From: Guptibacillus hwajinpoensis
Lineage (GTDB): Bacteria > Bacillota > Bacilli > Bacillales > Guptibacillaceae
Direction: 5' to 3'
Assembly (NCBI RefSeq): GCF_001039475.1
Contig: NZ_LELK01000001.1
Span: 872,793 to 936,792, forward strand
DNA: 64,000 bases
Shown: positions 8,962 to 18,436 of the stretch, in pieces
Numbering within the stretch: the stretch's first letter is position 1
Layout: each line of letters begins with the position of its first letter
Notes under the pieces: model-generated
What the model was told of the DNA's origin: nothing
Database searches by the model: none
Seen by the model: the letters and a program-made list of their open reading frames with translations, nothing else
Position numbers and translations under genes: made by a program

Positions 8962-9002
8962 AAAAAAGCCATCCTAGACAATCTTGTCCAGGATGGCTTT
9001 TC
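8962..9002. terminator. Bidirectional terminator between patA and the sulfurtransferase gene
   Basis: AAAAAAGCCATCCT and AGGATGGCTTTTT form a long stem, extended by GACAA/TTGTC around a short loop, with A-run and T-run on either side. It serves two convergent genes. Confidence 0.9.
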
Positions 9003-9821
9003 TTACGATAAAGTTATGACTGTGTTGTCACTGTATGAAATCCAATCACTATAGCTACCCGGATAAAGTTTAGCATGAATACCAGCTTCTTGAAAAGCAA
9101 GTATGTTGACGCATGCCGTTACCCCGGAACCACAGTATATGATAGGCTCTTCACCAGTTCCTACCTCCCCTACTCTCTCCAATGGCTCTTTCCATTTTTG
9201 ATTTTCTGTAAGGTTATCTCTCCAGAAATAATTTACTGCACCTGGAATGTGCCCCGCTCTTGCATCGATCGGCTCTTCTTTGCCGGAGAATCGTTCAGGT
9301 GCTCGTGAGTCAACTATCGTACGCCCTTCACTCTGAGCTTGTTTCACATCATTCATTGACACAATCATGGAACTATCTAAGCTAATCGGATAATGGGATT
9401 CCTGAACAGAAGGGAGCTTCGATTCGACTTTTAACCCCTTCCCTCTCCACGCTTCCATTCCACCATTTAGAACAGCACGTTGTTTATGACCCGCAAAGCC
9501 TAGCAGAAACCATAGTCTTGAAGCCATCGCACTGTACTGATTGTCATAAGCAATCACTTTTGAATCCTGTTCGATACCTAGACGTTCAACTAGACGCTGT
9601 AATTGCTCTTGGTCAGGGAGAGGGTGTCTTCCACCATGTTCCCCAACCTCTCCTGTTAAGTCCTTTTCTAAATCCGCATAAACAGCACCTGGAATGTGCC
9701 CAGTTAAATAGGCTTCGTATCCGGATGAAGAATGCCCAAGATCGAAACGGCAATCTACAACGACTAGATTTTCATCATGCAAATGCTTGGATAGCCACTC
9801 AGCTGTAACGAGATTCTTCAT
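9003..9821 (-). CDS. Two-domain sulfurtransferase (thiosulfate/3-mercaptopyruvate type)
   Basis: 272-residue protein with two rhodanese domains in tandem. The C-terminal domain has the active loop CGSGVTA (Cys near residue 233), a form typical of 3-mercaptopyruvate sulfurtransferases, whereas thiosulfate-preferring enzymes usually have basic residues in this loop. The N-terminal domain keeps the DCRF..GHIPGA segments of the inactive repeat. There is no signal peptide, so it is cytosolic. It overlaps the end of dynA by 23 bases on the same strand. It likely moves sulfane sulfur to thiols or cyanide. Confidence 0.85.
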   Translation of the reverse strand: MKNLVTAEWLSKHLHDENLVVVDCRFDLGHSSSGYEAYLTGHIPGAVYADLEKDLTGEVGEHGGRHPLPDQEQLQRLVERLGIEQDSKVIAYDNQYSAMASRLWFLLGFAGHKQRAVLNGGMEAWRGKGLKVESKLPSVQESHYPISLDSSMIVSMNDVKQAQSEGRTIVDSRAPERFSGKEEPIDARAGHIPGAVNYFWRDNLTENQKWKEPLERVGEVGTGEEPIIYCGSGVTACVNILAFQEAGIHAKLYPGSYSDWISYSDNTVITLS

Positions 9822-12800
9822 CGGTTTGTTCCCCCAATAATTTTGTTTTAATTTGCTCCATTTTTTGCTCTTTTTGAACTAACACTTCTTTCTTGATTGT
9901 AGTTGTAAGCATGTAAGAAGTAGAATCCGCGTGGTTCGTAATTTGAGAATCAACCTGATCTTTCAGTACCTTCATCATCTGTTCATAATAACTAATTGCG
10001 GTATTTTCAAGAATTTGCCGTTCCGCTTTTAAATAATCGTTAACTGGTTGCTTGAACAAGTCTTTTAACTCATCATGCAATTGACTTCTACCGTTTTGTT
10101 CGAAAAACTGCTTCTGAGATTTAAACACGGATCGGGCTTTCTTTTGAACATCATCTAGCGGAAGCCAAGAAGATAGGGACTCCGAAAATGCAGGAGTTTC
10201 CATTTCTTTATAACCTTCTCCCGAATAGCGAAATTCAGATAGTTTATAACTAATGATCATCTGAATGTCTTTCTCATTCTTTTGAAGCTCTCGTTTAATA
10301 AACCGATCAACTCGAAGTGAAGCAGCTCTTAATTCCTGAACGATATCCTGCTCAATGTCGTCTAATAGGCTAGATGATGCATTTACCAAATCTTCACGGC
10401 TACTTACTACAGAAGGATTAAACGCTTCTTTAAAGAAATCATTGAATCGATAAAACAAACGCTGCGGAATATAATGAACAAGTTCAGTTAATTCCTGTTC
10501 AATCGATTTTTGTGATGATGTAATTGCATAATGAGAAAGTTCCTTTTTCGCATCTACAGCTCGTCCTTTTATTCGATGTAACTGTTTTTCTTTATCATTC
10601 GAATCAAGTTCGTAATTTAATAACCACTGTTCGATTAACTGCTGAATACGATTCATTTCATTCAGATTGGCTTCGACCGAAAGTTTCGAAAGATCCGAAC
10701 GGATAAATTGATAAAAACGAGACTCGAACTCCTCAAGTCCACCCTTCTTCTTCAATTTATCAGGTAGTCGTTCTAGAAAACGCGTTTCTTCCTGATTAAG
10801 GTTATGCTGCCCTTCAAGCATGCCAGCAAGACTTGAGACGGGATAAAGAGACGGTTGACTAATACCATGTTGCTGAAGCTTAAGTGTCACGTGATCAAGG
10901 ACAACATGTAATTCTTCTTGGTTCTCTGCAAGATCAGAAGCATTTAATAGGAAGAACATCTTATCCAATTCAAATACATCTTTCACACGACCTAGCTGAA
11001 TGAGAAATTCTCGATCCGCTTTTGAAAATGCATGATTATAATACGTTACATACAGAATCGCATCTGCAGATTTCATATATTGGAACGCAACACCTGTATG
11101 TCGTGCATTGATTGAGTCAGCTCCCGGCGTATCAACAAGCGTAATGCCTTCTGTCGTAAGCGGGCAATCATAAAATAGCGAGATAGAAGATATAAATGCA
11201 GCTTTCGTCTCATTAACAACCATATCTTTATAATCTTTTAGGGATACTTCTCGTTCTTTTCCAAGATAATCGAGTTCCGACTCACCTTCTAGTACAGCCC
11301 TTAAAAAGAGCGCATGTGGTTTCGTATCTGCGGATTCTCGTTTAAATATCTTTCCTGTTTCTATCAAGCGCAAACTATCTTGTATTGAAAAGGCTTGCTC
11401 ACCGAAATAGGAAAGCGAATGCTTTAAATCATTAAGAAGTTCTTCTTCCGTTTTATAATAAATCATAGCTGATTTATGTGGATGCTCGTGTGTAACAGGA
11501 CAAATACGATTGAGTGTAGCCGTTGTTGGGTTTGGTGATGACGGTAAAATAGTTTCTCCAATCAAAGCATTCGCGAATGATGATTTCCCAGCACTAAACG
11601 CTCCGAATAAAGCAACAGTATAGGATTTGTCTTTCATTTTAGCTGCTTTATTTAACAAAGCTGTTTTGGTTTGTTCAAATCCTGGTAAATCATCTAGTTG
11701 GTTAGCGATGTCAGACAGAGCAAGAGCCGTTTCTTCAGTAGAAGGTAAACGATCCGTGGACTCTTCTCGTTGAGTTCTTTTGGCGTTTGTGGTCGGTTGA
11801 TTTTTCTGACGCACCTGGTTTTCTTCTGCCGCTTCAATAAAGACAACATCTTCATTTTCTGATTCTAACGACTGCTTTATTTGTTCAGCCGCGTGAGTAG
11901 CATCCTCATCATACTCACCACTCATAATGGACCAGAGGTCTTCGTATTTGCGATTGGCAATCTTTACTCTCGCTAAATAGGTAGCCGCTGCTTTTTCGCC
12001 AACCGTTTCTTTAAAAGATGCTTCTGCTTTTTCAAAAGTTTCTTCATGGTCAATTTTCACTTGTTCAAGCAGCTCATCCTTCACACGTTCTGCCTTCTGC
12101 TTAATTTGTGACTTAAGGAGGCTTGCAACATTTTCAGTATAGTGTAAGACGGCCTCTCCTGATGCACCAGTTCCTTTTTTTGCTTCTTCCTGAATGACAT
12201 TGAGATCAACAGTGAGTGGTTTTTCAGATATTTCTTCGTTCTCAACCTTTGCTGTCTCCACCAGCTGTTGCAATAGCTGATGAAAGTGCCATTGAAGCTG
12301 TGATTTAACCTGTTCTTGTAAGCCATCACTAAACGCCTGGTACCTCGCATTTCTCTCTTGCTCCGTTTTCTTTTCTCTGAAAATAAACCCTACTTTGAAA
12401 CTAGGTTGGATAGACTCAAGGTACGCTCTTCCTGATTCACGAACTTCGTAAGGCATTAGGTTAGCGCTCTTTAAAATCTTAGATGATTCAACCTGAAACT
12501 CTTCCTCTACTAATTCAAAACGTTCATTTGAATTTGAAAGCGCCTGTTGCATATCGTTAAACGCATCATTCACGTCATCATCTTCCACTTGAACAGCTGT
12601 TACATCTACTAGTAGCTCAACAGCCGCATCATAAACTCGCTTCACTTTCTCTTCCGTTGTTTTAACTGACAGTCCCTCAATATAAGACTTAAGTTGGTTA
12701 AACTGATTGTGTGGATGGTCAAGATGTCTTAATGAAATAAAAAAGAAAGATTCAAGCGAAATCCCCCACGTCTCAAATGACTCAACGACTGATCGCTGAA

Positions 12801-13446
12801 ACGAGGTAAAGGAAAGTTCAGATTCTTTATGTTTGTCAATTTGATTAACGATCAGAATCACTTTCTTATTCTGACGATAAAGCTCTCTAATGAATTGATA
12901 ATTCACTTCAGACTGTACATGATTGTAGTCCATAACATAGAAAACAACATCAGCTAAATACATCGATGACTCAGTTGATAAACGATGCGCTTCATCGGTT
13001 GAATCAATACCTGGAGTGTCTATTAAAATTACATCTTCATTAAGCATGGAAGGTGAAGACAATTCCACACGCTCCACTTCTTCTCCATTCAAGCAGTATC
13101 CTTTTACCACTTCAATGTCGTAAGGCGCTTGAAACACCATTTTTTTCCCATTCAAAAAATGGACAGAAGCACCGGGCTCACCTGAACGAACTCGAACCGT
13201 GTTAGCACTTGCGGGTATTGGACTTGACGGCAGTAGTTTTGTATCAAATAAAGCATTAATTAATGATGATTTTCCCGCAGAAAAATGCCCCGAAAATAAA
13301 AAGTGTTGCTCTCCAGTCATTAGCTTTTGAATAAGCTGTTTTACTTTTGTAGCTTCAGGTGTATCAAGTTCTCGCTCAATAAGCGCAAGACGTTCAAATA
13401 AAACGTCCTCTTTAAGTCTTGTATGCAACTTGGAATCATGCTTCAT
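9799..13446 (-). CDS. dynA: Fused double bacterial dynamin DynA
   Basis: 1215-residue dynamin-family GTPase with two GTPase-helical units in one chain, the layout of B. subtilis DynA (YpbR), which tethers and fuses membranes and helps against membrane damage and phage attack. P-loop 1 is GHFSAGKSS (residues 53-61) with a DTPG switch at about residue 142. P-loop 2 is GAFSAGKSS (near residue 615) with a second DTPG in VDTPGADS. Long coiled-coil segments follow each GTPase. It probably acts peripherally at the cell membrane. The length is close to that of DynA and no break is seen. Confidence 0.92.
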   Translation of the reverse strand: MKHDSKLHTRLKEDVLFERLALIERELDTPEATKVKQLIQKLMTGEQHFLFSGHFSAGKSSLINALFDTKLLPSSPIPASANTVRVRSGEPGASVHFLNGKKMVFQAPYDIEVVKGYCLNGEEVERVELSSPSMLNEDVILIDTPGIDSTDEAHRLSTESSMYLADVVFYVMDYNHVQSEVNYQFIRELYRQNKKVILIVNQIDKHKESELSFTSFQRSVVESFETWGISLESFFFISLRHLDHPHNQFNQLKSYIEGLSVKTTEEKVKRVYDAAVELLVDVTAVQVEDDDVNDAFNDMQQALSNSNERFELVEEEFQVESSKILKSANLMPYEVRESGRAYLESIQPSFKVGFIFREKKTEQERNARYQAFSDGLQEQVKSQLQWHFHQLLQQLVETAKVENEEISEKPLTVDLNVIQEEAKKGTGASGEAVLHYTENVASLLKSQIKQKAERVKDELLEQVKIDHEETFEKAEASFKETVGEKAAATYLARVKIANRKYEDLWSIMSGEYDEDATHAAEQIKQSLESENEDVVFIEAAEENQVRQKNQPTTNAKRTQREESTDRLPSTEETALALSDIANQLDDLPGFEQTKTALLNKAAKMKDKSYTVALFGAFSAGKSSFANALIGETILPSSPNPTTATLNRICPVTHEHPHKSAMIYYKTEEELLNDLKHSLSYFGEQAFSIQDSLRLIETGKIFKRESADTKPHALFLRAVLEGESELDYLGKEREVSLKDYKDMVVNETKAAFISSISLFYDCPLTTEGITLVDTPGADSINARHTGVAFQYMKSADAILYVTYYNHAFSKADREFLIQLGRVKDVFELDKMFFLLNASDLAENQEELHVVLDHVTLKLQQHGISQPSLYPVSSLAGMLEGQHNLNQEETRFLERLPDKLKKKGGLEEFESRFYQFIRSDLSKLSVEANLNEMNRIQQLIEQWLLNYELDSNDKEKQLHRIKGRAVDAKKELSHYAITSSQKSIEQELTELVHYIPQRLFYRFNDFFKEAFNPSVVSSREDLVNASSSLLDDIEQDIVQELRAASLRVDRFIKRELQKNEKDIQMIISYKLSEFRYSGEGYKEMETPAFSESLSSWLPLDDVQKKARSVFKSQKQFFEQNGRSQLHDELKDLFKQPVNDYLKAERQILENTAISYYEQMMKVLKDQVDSQITNHADSTSYMLTTTIKKEVLVQKEQKMEQIKTKLLGEQTDEESRYS

Positions 13447-13600
13447 ATTATACCGCTGCCTTTCATTAATAGTGTCTACCTTAGAATAACGCTTTCAAAC
13501 GATTTTTCCCAGTCCTGATTTGTAAAAAAAACTCATTTCAGAGCCATTGATAAGAGGATTGGTTAATATTCACTCTACTTTGATAGCAACAATGTTTATG

Positions 13601-13868
13601 AAGGGCTCTTTTCGTAGACATTGTTGCTTTTACTGTATAGCGATTGATTTCCGCTCCAGGATGCTCGCTTTCCGCGGGGCGGGCGGTGAGCCTCCTCGTC
13701 GCTAACGCTCCTGTGGGGTCTCTCCTGTCCCGCTAGTCCCGCAGGAGTCGAGTATCCTTCCGCTCCAATCAGCGATTTGTTGAGTTTTATTCAATAATTG
13801 CTTCAAAAACAACTTAGTTCACTGGAGCGAAAATAACCGCAATAGCAACAACTAAAAAGAGACCTTTC
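13601..13868 (+). repeat. Intergenic repeat copy R2, full length with nested inverted end
   Basis: The left end AAGGGCTCTTTTCGTAGACA leads to a GC-rich palindromic core (TTCCGCTCCAGGATGCTCG ... CGAGTATCCTTCCGCTCC, about 13650-13765). The right side differs from other copies: at about 13821-13867 it carries the left-end sequence inverted (GGAGCG..AGCAACAACTAAAAAGAGACC), as if two copies had been joined. A further AGCAACAATG scrap lies just upstream at 13586. Confidence 0.8.
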
Positions 13869-13924
13869 AAAACGCCTTATCTAAAAGTATTTCCTTCATG
13901 CTCTATCTTCTTATCTATATACAA

Positions 13925-13955
13925 CAAAAAAAGCCGGGCATTAGCCCGACTTTAG
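13925..13955 (-). terminator. Terminator of cshA
   Basis: AAGCCGGGC-ATTA-GCCCGACTT forms a compact GC-rich stem. On the minus strand it is followed by TTTTTTTGTTG. It lies just downstream of the cshA stop. Confidence 0.85.
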
Positions 13956-13960
13956 TGTAC

Positions 13961-15448
13961 TTATTTATTTCCTTTGTCGTTAAACTTACGACGCTTATTA
14001 CCAGCACCAGAGCTGTTACGGTCGCCACGGTATCCGCCACCGCTTCCGCCTTTACGGCCTCCGCGATCGTTGCTACGGTTACGGTTGCGATTTCCACCGC
14101 CGCCACCGCGGTTTTGTGCTTTTTTCGCACGTAGAGGAGCAATTTCTGTAATTTTAACAGGTGTTGTATCCGGCTCTTTCGTTAGCAACTTAAGTGCTGC
14201 AGAAAGAAGTGTTACAGAATCGTGATCATCAAGAAGCTGTTCAGCTGATGAACGGTAACCTGAGTGATCTTGCTCTTCAATTGTGCTTTGAAGCTGTTGA
14301 ATCGCCATTTGTTGCTGACCTTCCATTGCTTCAGCAAAACTTGGGATCGTACGCTTTTGCATATCTTTCTTTGTAATTTTCTCAATTACTTTCAAGTGAT
14401 CATACTCACGTGGAGTGATGAACGTTGAAGCAAGACCTGATTTACCAGCACGGCCTGTACGTCCGATTCGGTGAACGTAGCTTTCAGGATCTTGAGGAAT
14501 GTCAAAGTTATAAACGTGAGTCACACCACTGATATCTAGACCACGTGCAGCAACGTCCGTTGCTACCATGATGTCAATTGTGCTGTCTTTAAACTGTTTA
14601 ATAACCTGATCACGCTTGCCCTGTGGTAGGTCACCGTGAATTCCTTCAGCCATGTATCCACGCTTCTTAAGGCCTTCAGATACTTCATCTACGCGCTTTT
14701 TAGTTCTTGCGAACACAATCGCAAGCTCAGGAGACTGAGTATCAAGAAGGCGACAAAGAATATCGAATTTCTTAGAATCACGAACTTCATAATAATGCTG
14801 TTCGATTGAAGGAACAGTCATTTCTTTTGATTTCGTTCTTACTGTTTCAGGATTGCTCATGAACTTCTCAGCAAGTAGTGCAATACGCTTAGGCATTGTA
14901 GCAGAGAATAGAAGTGTTTGGCGCTCAGTAGGTACGCCTTTAAGAATTTTCTCGATGTCTTCAATGAAGCCCATGTTAAGCATTTCGTCTGCTTCGTCAA
15001 GAACAACGAATGAAACTTCTGAAAGACGAATTGTTTTACGTTCCATATGGTCAATAAGACGACCTGGAGTAGCTACAACTAGCTGAGGTCTCTTTTTAAG
15101 TGCTTTAATCTGGTGAACGATGCTTTGTCCACCGTATATAGGAAGGGCACGTACGCCTTTTGCTTGACCAATACGATTTAATTCTTCCGCAACCTGTACT
15201 GCAAGCTCACGAGTTGGAGCAAGAATGATACCTTGTACGTGCGAAAGTGAAGTGTCGATCTTTTCAATCATTGGGATACCAAATGCAGCTGTTTTACCAG
15301 TACCAGTTTGTGCTTGACCAATTACGTCTCTACCTTCAAGGGCAATTGGAATAGTACCTGATTGAATTGGTGTTGTTTCTTCGAAGCCCATCTGATTAAC
15401 GGCTTCAATTAGTGTATTACTTAAACCTAGATCTTGAAATTTTTTCAA
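13961..15448 (-). CDS. cshA: DEAD-box ATP-dependent RNA helicase CshA
   Basis: 495-residue DEAD-box helicase, the size of B. subtilis CshA, which acts in the RNA degradosome, ribosome assembly and cold growth. Motifs in order: Q motif (TTPIQ, about residue 26), AQTGTGKT (47-54), PTRELA, DEAD in VVLDEADEM (about 152-155), SAT, ARGLD and HRIGRTGR. The last 60 residues are Arg/Gly/Asn-rich, as is usual for RNA-binding tails. A roughly 190-base AT-rich leader precedes the gene, as is common for cold-shock helicases, but no specific element was recognised. Confidence 0.93.
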   Translation of the reverse strand: MKKFQDLGLSNTLIEAVNQMGFEETTPIQSGTIPIALEGRDVIGQAQTGTGKTAAFGIPMIEKIDTSLSHVQGIILAPTRELAVQVAEELNRIGQAKGVRALPIYGGQSIVHQIKALKKRPQLVVATPGRLIDHMERKTIRLSEVSFVVLDEADEMLNMGFIEDIEKILKGVPTERQTLLFSATMPKRIALLAEKFMSNPETVRTKSKEMTVPSIEQHYYEVRDSKKFDILCRLLDTQSPELAIVFARTKKRVDEVSEGLKKRGYMAEGIHGDLPQGKRDQVIKQFKDSTIDIMVATDVAARGLDISGVTHVYNFDIPQDPESYVHRIGRTGRAGKSGLASTFITPREYDHLKVIEKITKKDMQKRTIPSFAEAMEGQQQMAIQQLQSTIEEQDHSGYRSSAEQLLDDHDSVTLLSAALKLLTKEPDTTPVKITEIAPLRAKKAQNRGGGGGNRNRNRSNDRGGRKGGSGGGYRGDRNSSGAGNKRRKFNDKGNK

Positions 15449-15647
15449 CTTTTAAAAACTCCTTTTTACTTTTAAATGCATTAAATGCTATAAACGGGAG
15501 ACAACTCTCCTGATAATGTTCAAAAAAGCATTTCCCTAATGTTGGAAAACGCTCAGAACAAGCAATTCTTCATTAACATATAGCCAAAGTTAAGAGTACC
15601 ACTATTATGTTGATAATTCAACTATACTTCTTAAAAAGATTAAATCC

Positions 15648-16487
15648 TTACTTCTCGGATCGAGAGATATGTCTCTCAAGCTCCGCTTGAAGAGAAGCTG
15701 TGACATCACCTTCTTTGCCATTTCCGATTGGTTGACCATCTACTTCAATGATCGGTCTTACTTCTTGTGTTGTACTAGAAATAAAAACTTCATCAGCTTC
15801 AAGCAGCTGCTGTTTCGTAAAGGATTCTTCTTTCACCTGTATGTCAAGACTCGCCGCTACTGATAATATTTTTCTTCTAGTAATGCCATCAAGAATCAAA
15901 TGATTTGCTGGATGGGTGTAAAGGATGCGGTTCTTAATGATAAAAACGTTTGTTGAGCTTCCTTCAGTAACAATTTCTCCTCTGTGGAAAATCGCTTCAT
16001 CATATCCTTTAACGGTTGCATCATCCTTTGCCATCACATTACCAAGCAAATTAAGACTCTTTATATCACAGCGTAACCACCGAATATCATCAGTAAACAT
16101 GGCACGTCCTGGAATACGAGAAGGCTCTTTGCTGTACTCTTTTGTGTATGCAACTAGAACAGGTTCAGCTTTTTCAGGGAACGCATGATTCCTAGGCGAA
16201 ACACCTCGAGTAATTTGTAGATAGAGATGCCCACTATGGACATTGTTTGATTTTTTCAACTTCTCTATTCTTTGTTTAAGTTCACTTATCGTAAACGGTA
16301 GTTTGATCTTAATTTCATGAGCGCTTCTTTCAAGCCTTTCCAGGTGAGCGTCTAATTCAAAAAAATGACTATTGTAAATTCGTACAACTTCATAAACACC
16401 GTCTCCGAACTGATATCCTCTATCTTCAATATCAATTGAAGCTTGTTCTCTCGAAAGTAATTCGCCGTTTAATAGAATCAATTTCAT
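15648..16487 (-). CDS. dat: D-amino-acid transaminase
   Basis: 279-residue fold-type IV PLP enzyme that interconverts D-alanine and D-glutamate for cell-wall synthesis. The catalytic lysine is Lys143 in DIKSLNLLGN, matching Lys145 of the well-studied Bacillus D-amino-acid aminotransferases. The N-terminal NGELLSREQASIDIEDRGYQFGDGVYE stretch is typical of the D-specific enzymes rather than branched-chain aminotransferases. It is a single gene upstream of cshA with about 200 bases between them. Confidence 0.92.
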   Translation of the reverse strand: MKLILLNGELLSREQASIDIEDRGYQFGDGVYEVVRIYNSHFFELDAHLERLERSAHEIKIKLPFTISELKQRIEKLKKSNNVHSGHLYLQITRGVSPRNHAFPEKAEPVLVAYTKEYSKEPSRIPGRAMFTDDIRWLRCDIKSLNLLGNVMAKDDATVKGYDEAIFHRGEIVTEGSSTNVFIIKNRILYTHPANHLILDGITRRKILSVAASLDIQVKEESFTKQQLLEADEVFISSTTQEVRPIIEVDGQPIGNGKEGDVTASLQAELERHISRSEK

Positions 16488-16677
16488 ACAACTCCTATCA
16501 CCTTTTTTCTCTCTCTACTTTAACATATACATAGGATTTTTTTGCCTTTCTTTTGTGTCTGAATAGTCTCATTTATCTATTTTTTCCAAATTCAAGCCTG
16601 GTTATTTACAAAAGGCTTTCAATACACTAGAATTTGTATTCGTAAGGATAATTTTCTAAAAATTAGGAGGGTTTTGA

Positions 16678-17226
16678 ATGAAGAAATTATTGCTTCCATT
16701 TATGTTATTCGCACTTGTCTTTGCGGCAGCTTGCAGCAACAACGGTGAGACTAATACTAGTAACGAAAACGCTACCAATTCTGGCGACAGTGAGGAAACA
16801 ACTACTAGCGAAACAGATGTTAAGAGTGCACTTCTTGATTTCCAAATGAATCTTATTTCAACGGTTAACAAGAATGACTCACCAATCTACGCATTCGAAT
16901 CAGCAAAAGTTGCTGAAGAAAAGCCTTCTGATGAAGAACTTGCTAAAATGAAGTCTGAAGCTGAAGATGCAGCGATGCAAGTTGCTGAAGATGTTCGTGG
17001 CGTTGAGGTTCCAGCTGAGCTTGAAACTTACCAAAGCGATATCGAGACAGCATTAGAAGATCTTGCAAAATCATACGAAACTAGAGCAGCTAACCTATCT
17101 GATGAGGCAGAAGCAGCTTATGAAGAATCTGATGCTCAATTCGCTTCTTTTGAAGAAAAAATGGGTACTGTTTACAAAGACGCAGGTCTTACAGCACCAA
17201 GCTTTGCAGCAGATTTAGTAGATTAA
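16678..17226 (+). CDS. Small lipoprotein of unknown function
   Basis: 182-residue lipoprotein. The signal peptide ends in AAACS (Cys20), followed by an Asn/Thr/Glu-rich linker to about residue 45. The rest is acidic and strongly helical, with alanine/glutamate-rich segments that could form a helical bundle or coiled coil. AGGAGG is well placed seven bases before the ATG. It stands alone between two terminators. No family was recognised; it is expected on the outer face of the cell membrane. Confidence 0.7.
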   Translation: MKKLLLPFMLFALVFAAACSNNGETNTSNENATNSGDSEETTTSETDVKSALLDFQMNLISTVNKNDSPIYAFESAKVAEEKPSDEELAKMKSEAEDAAMQVAEDVRGVEVPAELETYQSDIETALEDLAKSYETRAANLSDEAEAAYEESDAQFASFEEKMGTVYKDAGLTAPSFAADLVD

Positions 17227-17237
17227 TAGAAATGATT

Positions 17238-17267
17238 GAACCGTTACAATGTGTAACGGTTTTTTAT
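17238..17267 (+). terminator. Terminator of the lipoprotein gene
   Basis: AACCGTTAC-AATGT-GTAACGGTT stem followed by TTTTT, ten bases after the stop codon. Confidence 0.88.
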
Positions 17268-17293
17268 ATGGCTATATTAATGGACAGTGTTGG

Positions 17294-17321
17294 TTTTTGG
17301 CTCACTCAAGTGAGCCAAAAA
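17294..17321. terminator. Perfect palindrome, probable terminator of the SDR gene
   Basis: TTTTTGGCTCAC, a TCAA loop and GTGAGCCAAAAA make a perfect 12-bp stem. Since the SDR gene ends 47 bases to the right on the minus strand, it probably ends that transcript and backs up the previous terminator. Confidence 0.75.
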
Positions 17322-17367
17322 TTGAGAAATCAATAATATGAGTTAACATAGCTTTTTATATAACATA

Positions 17368-18150
17368 TTAGAAACCGTAAATGGTCATTCCACCATCAAC
17401 ATAAAGTGTTTGTCCTGTCATATAATTAGAGGCTTCGGATGACAGAAACACACTTGCACCAACAAGATCCTTAAGCTCACCAACACGTTTCATCGGCGTT
17501 CTTGATAGGATATCCTGAAGGTATTCTTCATTTTGTAAGAGCTTATCCGTAAGCGGTGTTCTAAAATACCACGGTCCAATTGCATTGACTGTTATATTGT
17601 CCTCCGCCCATTCTAAAGCAAGATTTTTGGTCATTTGAATCATCCCTGCTTTCGTTGCTGCGTACACCACTCCTGTTCTGAGAGCAACGAGTCCTGCAAC
17701 GGATGCAATATTAATGATTTTTCCTCCACCATTCTCTTTCATAAACTCAGCGCATGCTTGAGACATAAAAAAAGCACCTTGCAGGTTCGTTTGAAAAATC
17801 TGGTTCCATTCTGCTTCTGTTACGTCCTTGGCTTTTGAGCGAATGTTCATGCCAGCGTTATTAATAAGTACATCAATCGAACCAGCCTCTACTTTTATTC
17901 GCTTTACTGCGTTGCTTATATCCTCATTATTTGTAATGTCTGCCTGAATAGAATAGGCTTTTCGTCCTAAATCACGAATGAGTCCAGCCGTTTCGTTAAT
18001 ATCAGCTTCTGTTCTAGCAAGAATAACAACATCCGCACCTGCTTCAGCTGCACCTACTGCAAGGGCTCTTCCAATCCCTTTACCTGCTCCGGTGACGACA
18101 ACGACTTGATCAGTTAGTTCAAATGATGGCAAATAAGACATTTTTTCCAC
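17368..18150 (-). CDS. Short-chain dehydrogenase/reductase
   Basis: 260-residue classical SDR. The cofactor motif TGAGKGIG (residues about 20-27), the NNAG motif, catalytic Ser in NIASVAG and the YAATK Tyr/Lys pair are intact, and the YVDGG C-terminal motif is present. The pattern resembles gluconate 5-dehydrogenase/glucose dehydrogenase-like SDRs, but the substrate cannot be assigned. The next gene upstream is unrelated and there is no operon partner. Asp/Arg usage after the second beta-strand (ILARTEAD) suggests NADP preference, an inference only. Confidence 0.85.
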   Translation of the reverse strand: MEKMSYLPSFELTDQVVVVTGAGKGIGRALAVGAAEAGADVVILARTEADINETAGLIRDLGRKAYSIQADITNNEDISNAVKRIKVEAGSIDVLINNAGMNIRSKAKDVTEAEWNQIFQTNLQGAFFMSQACAEFMKENGGGKIINIASVAGLVALRTGVVYAATKAGMIQMTKNLALEWAEDNITVNAIGPWYFRTPLTDKLLQNEEYLQDILSRTPMKRVGELKDLVGASVFLSSEASNYMTGQTLYVDGGMTIYGF

Positions 18151-18242
18151 TCCTTTTCTATACGACTACTAGAGTACGTTTCAATATAAAAGTATCAATT
18201 CCTGCTTTGATTTTGTTTCCTTAACATCCACTTTATTTTTAG

Positions 18243-18358
18243 AAGTCTCTTTTCGTAGACATTGTTGTTATTAGATTAGTGGTTAATTTCCGCTCCAATT
18301 TGCTAAGTGTTGTCTTTAAACCTTTTTCAAAAGCAACAATCTTTTAGAAAAGAGCCTT
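18243..18358 (+). repeat. Intergenic repeat copy R3 (short form, no GC-rich core)
   Basis: Begins AAGTCTCTTTTCGTAGACATTG, contains TTCCGCTCCAATTTGC, and ends AGCAACAATCTTTTAGAAAAGAGCCTT. The two ends are imperfect inverted repeats. It lacks the GC-rich palindromic core of R2 and R7. It occupies most of the gap before the PlcR-like regulator gene. Confidence 0.8.
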
Positions 18359-18436
18359 TAAAAAACAGCGTTTTAGAAAAATATGTATTTCATTTCTAGC
18401 TTCATGATACACTGAAAGTAAAAAGGGGGATTGCAG

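Noticed and set aside
13915-14225. Alanine/valine- and proline/arginine-rich open frames opposite the end of cshA
   Set aside because: They are by-products of the repetitive Gly/Arg codons of the CshA tail; they have no ribosome-binding site and lie over a well-supported gene.
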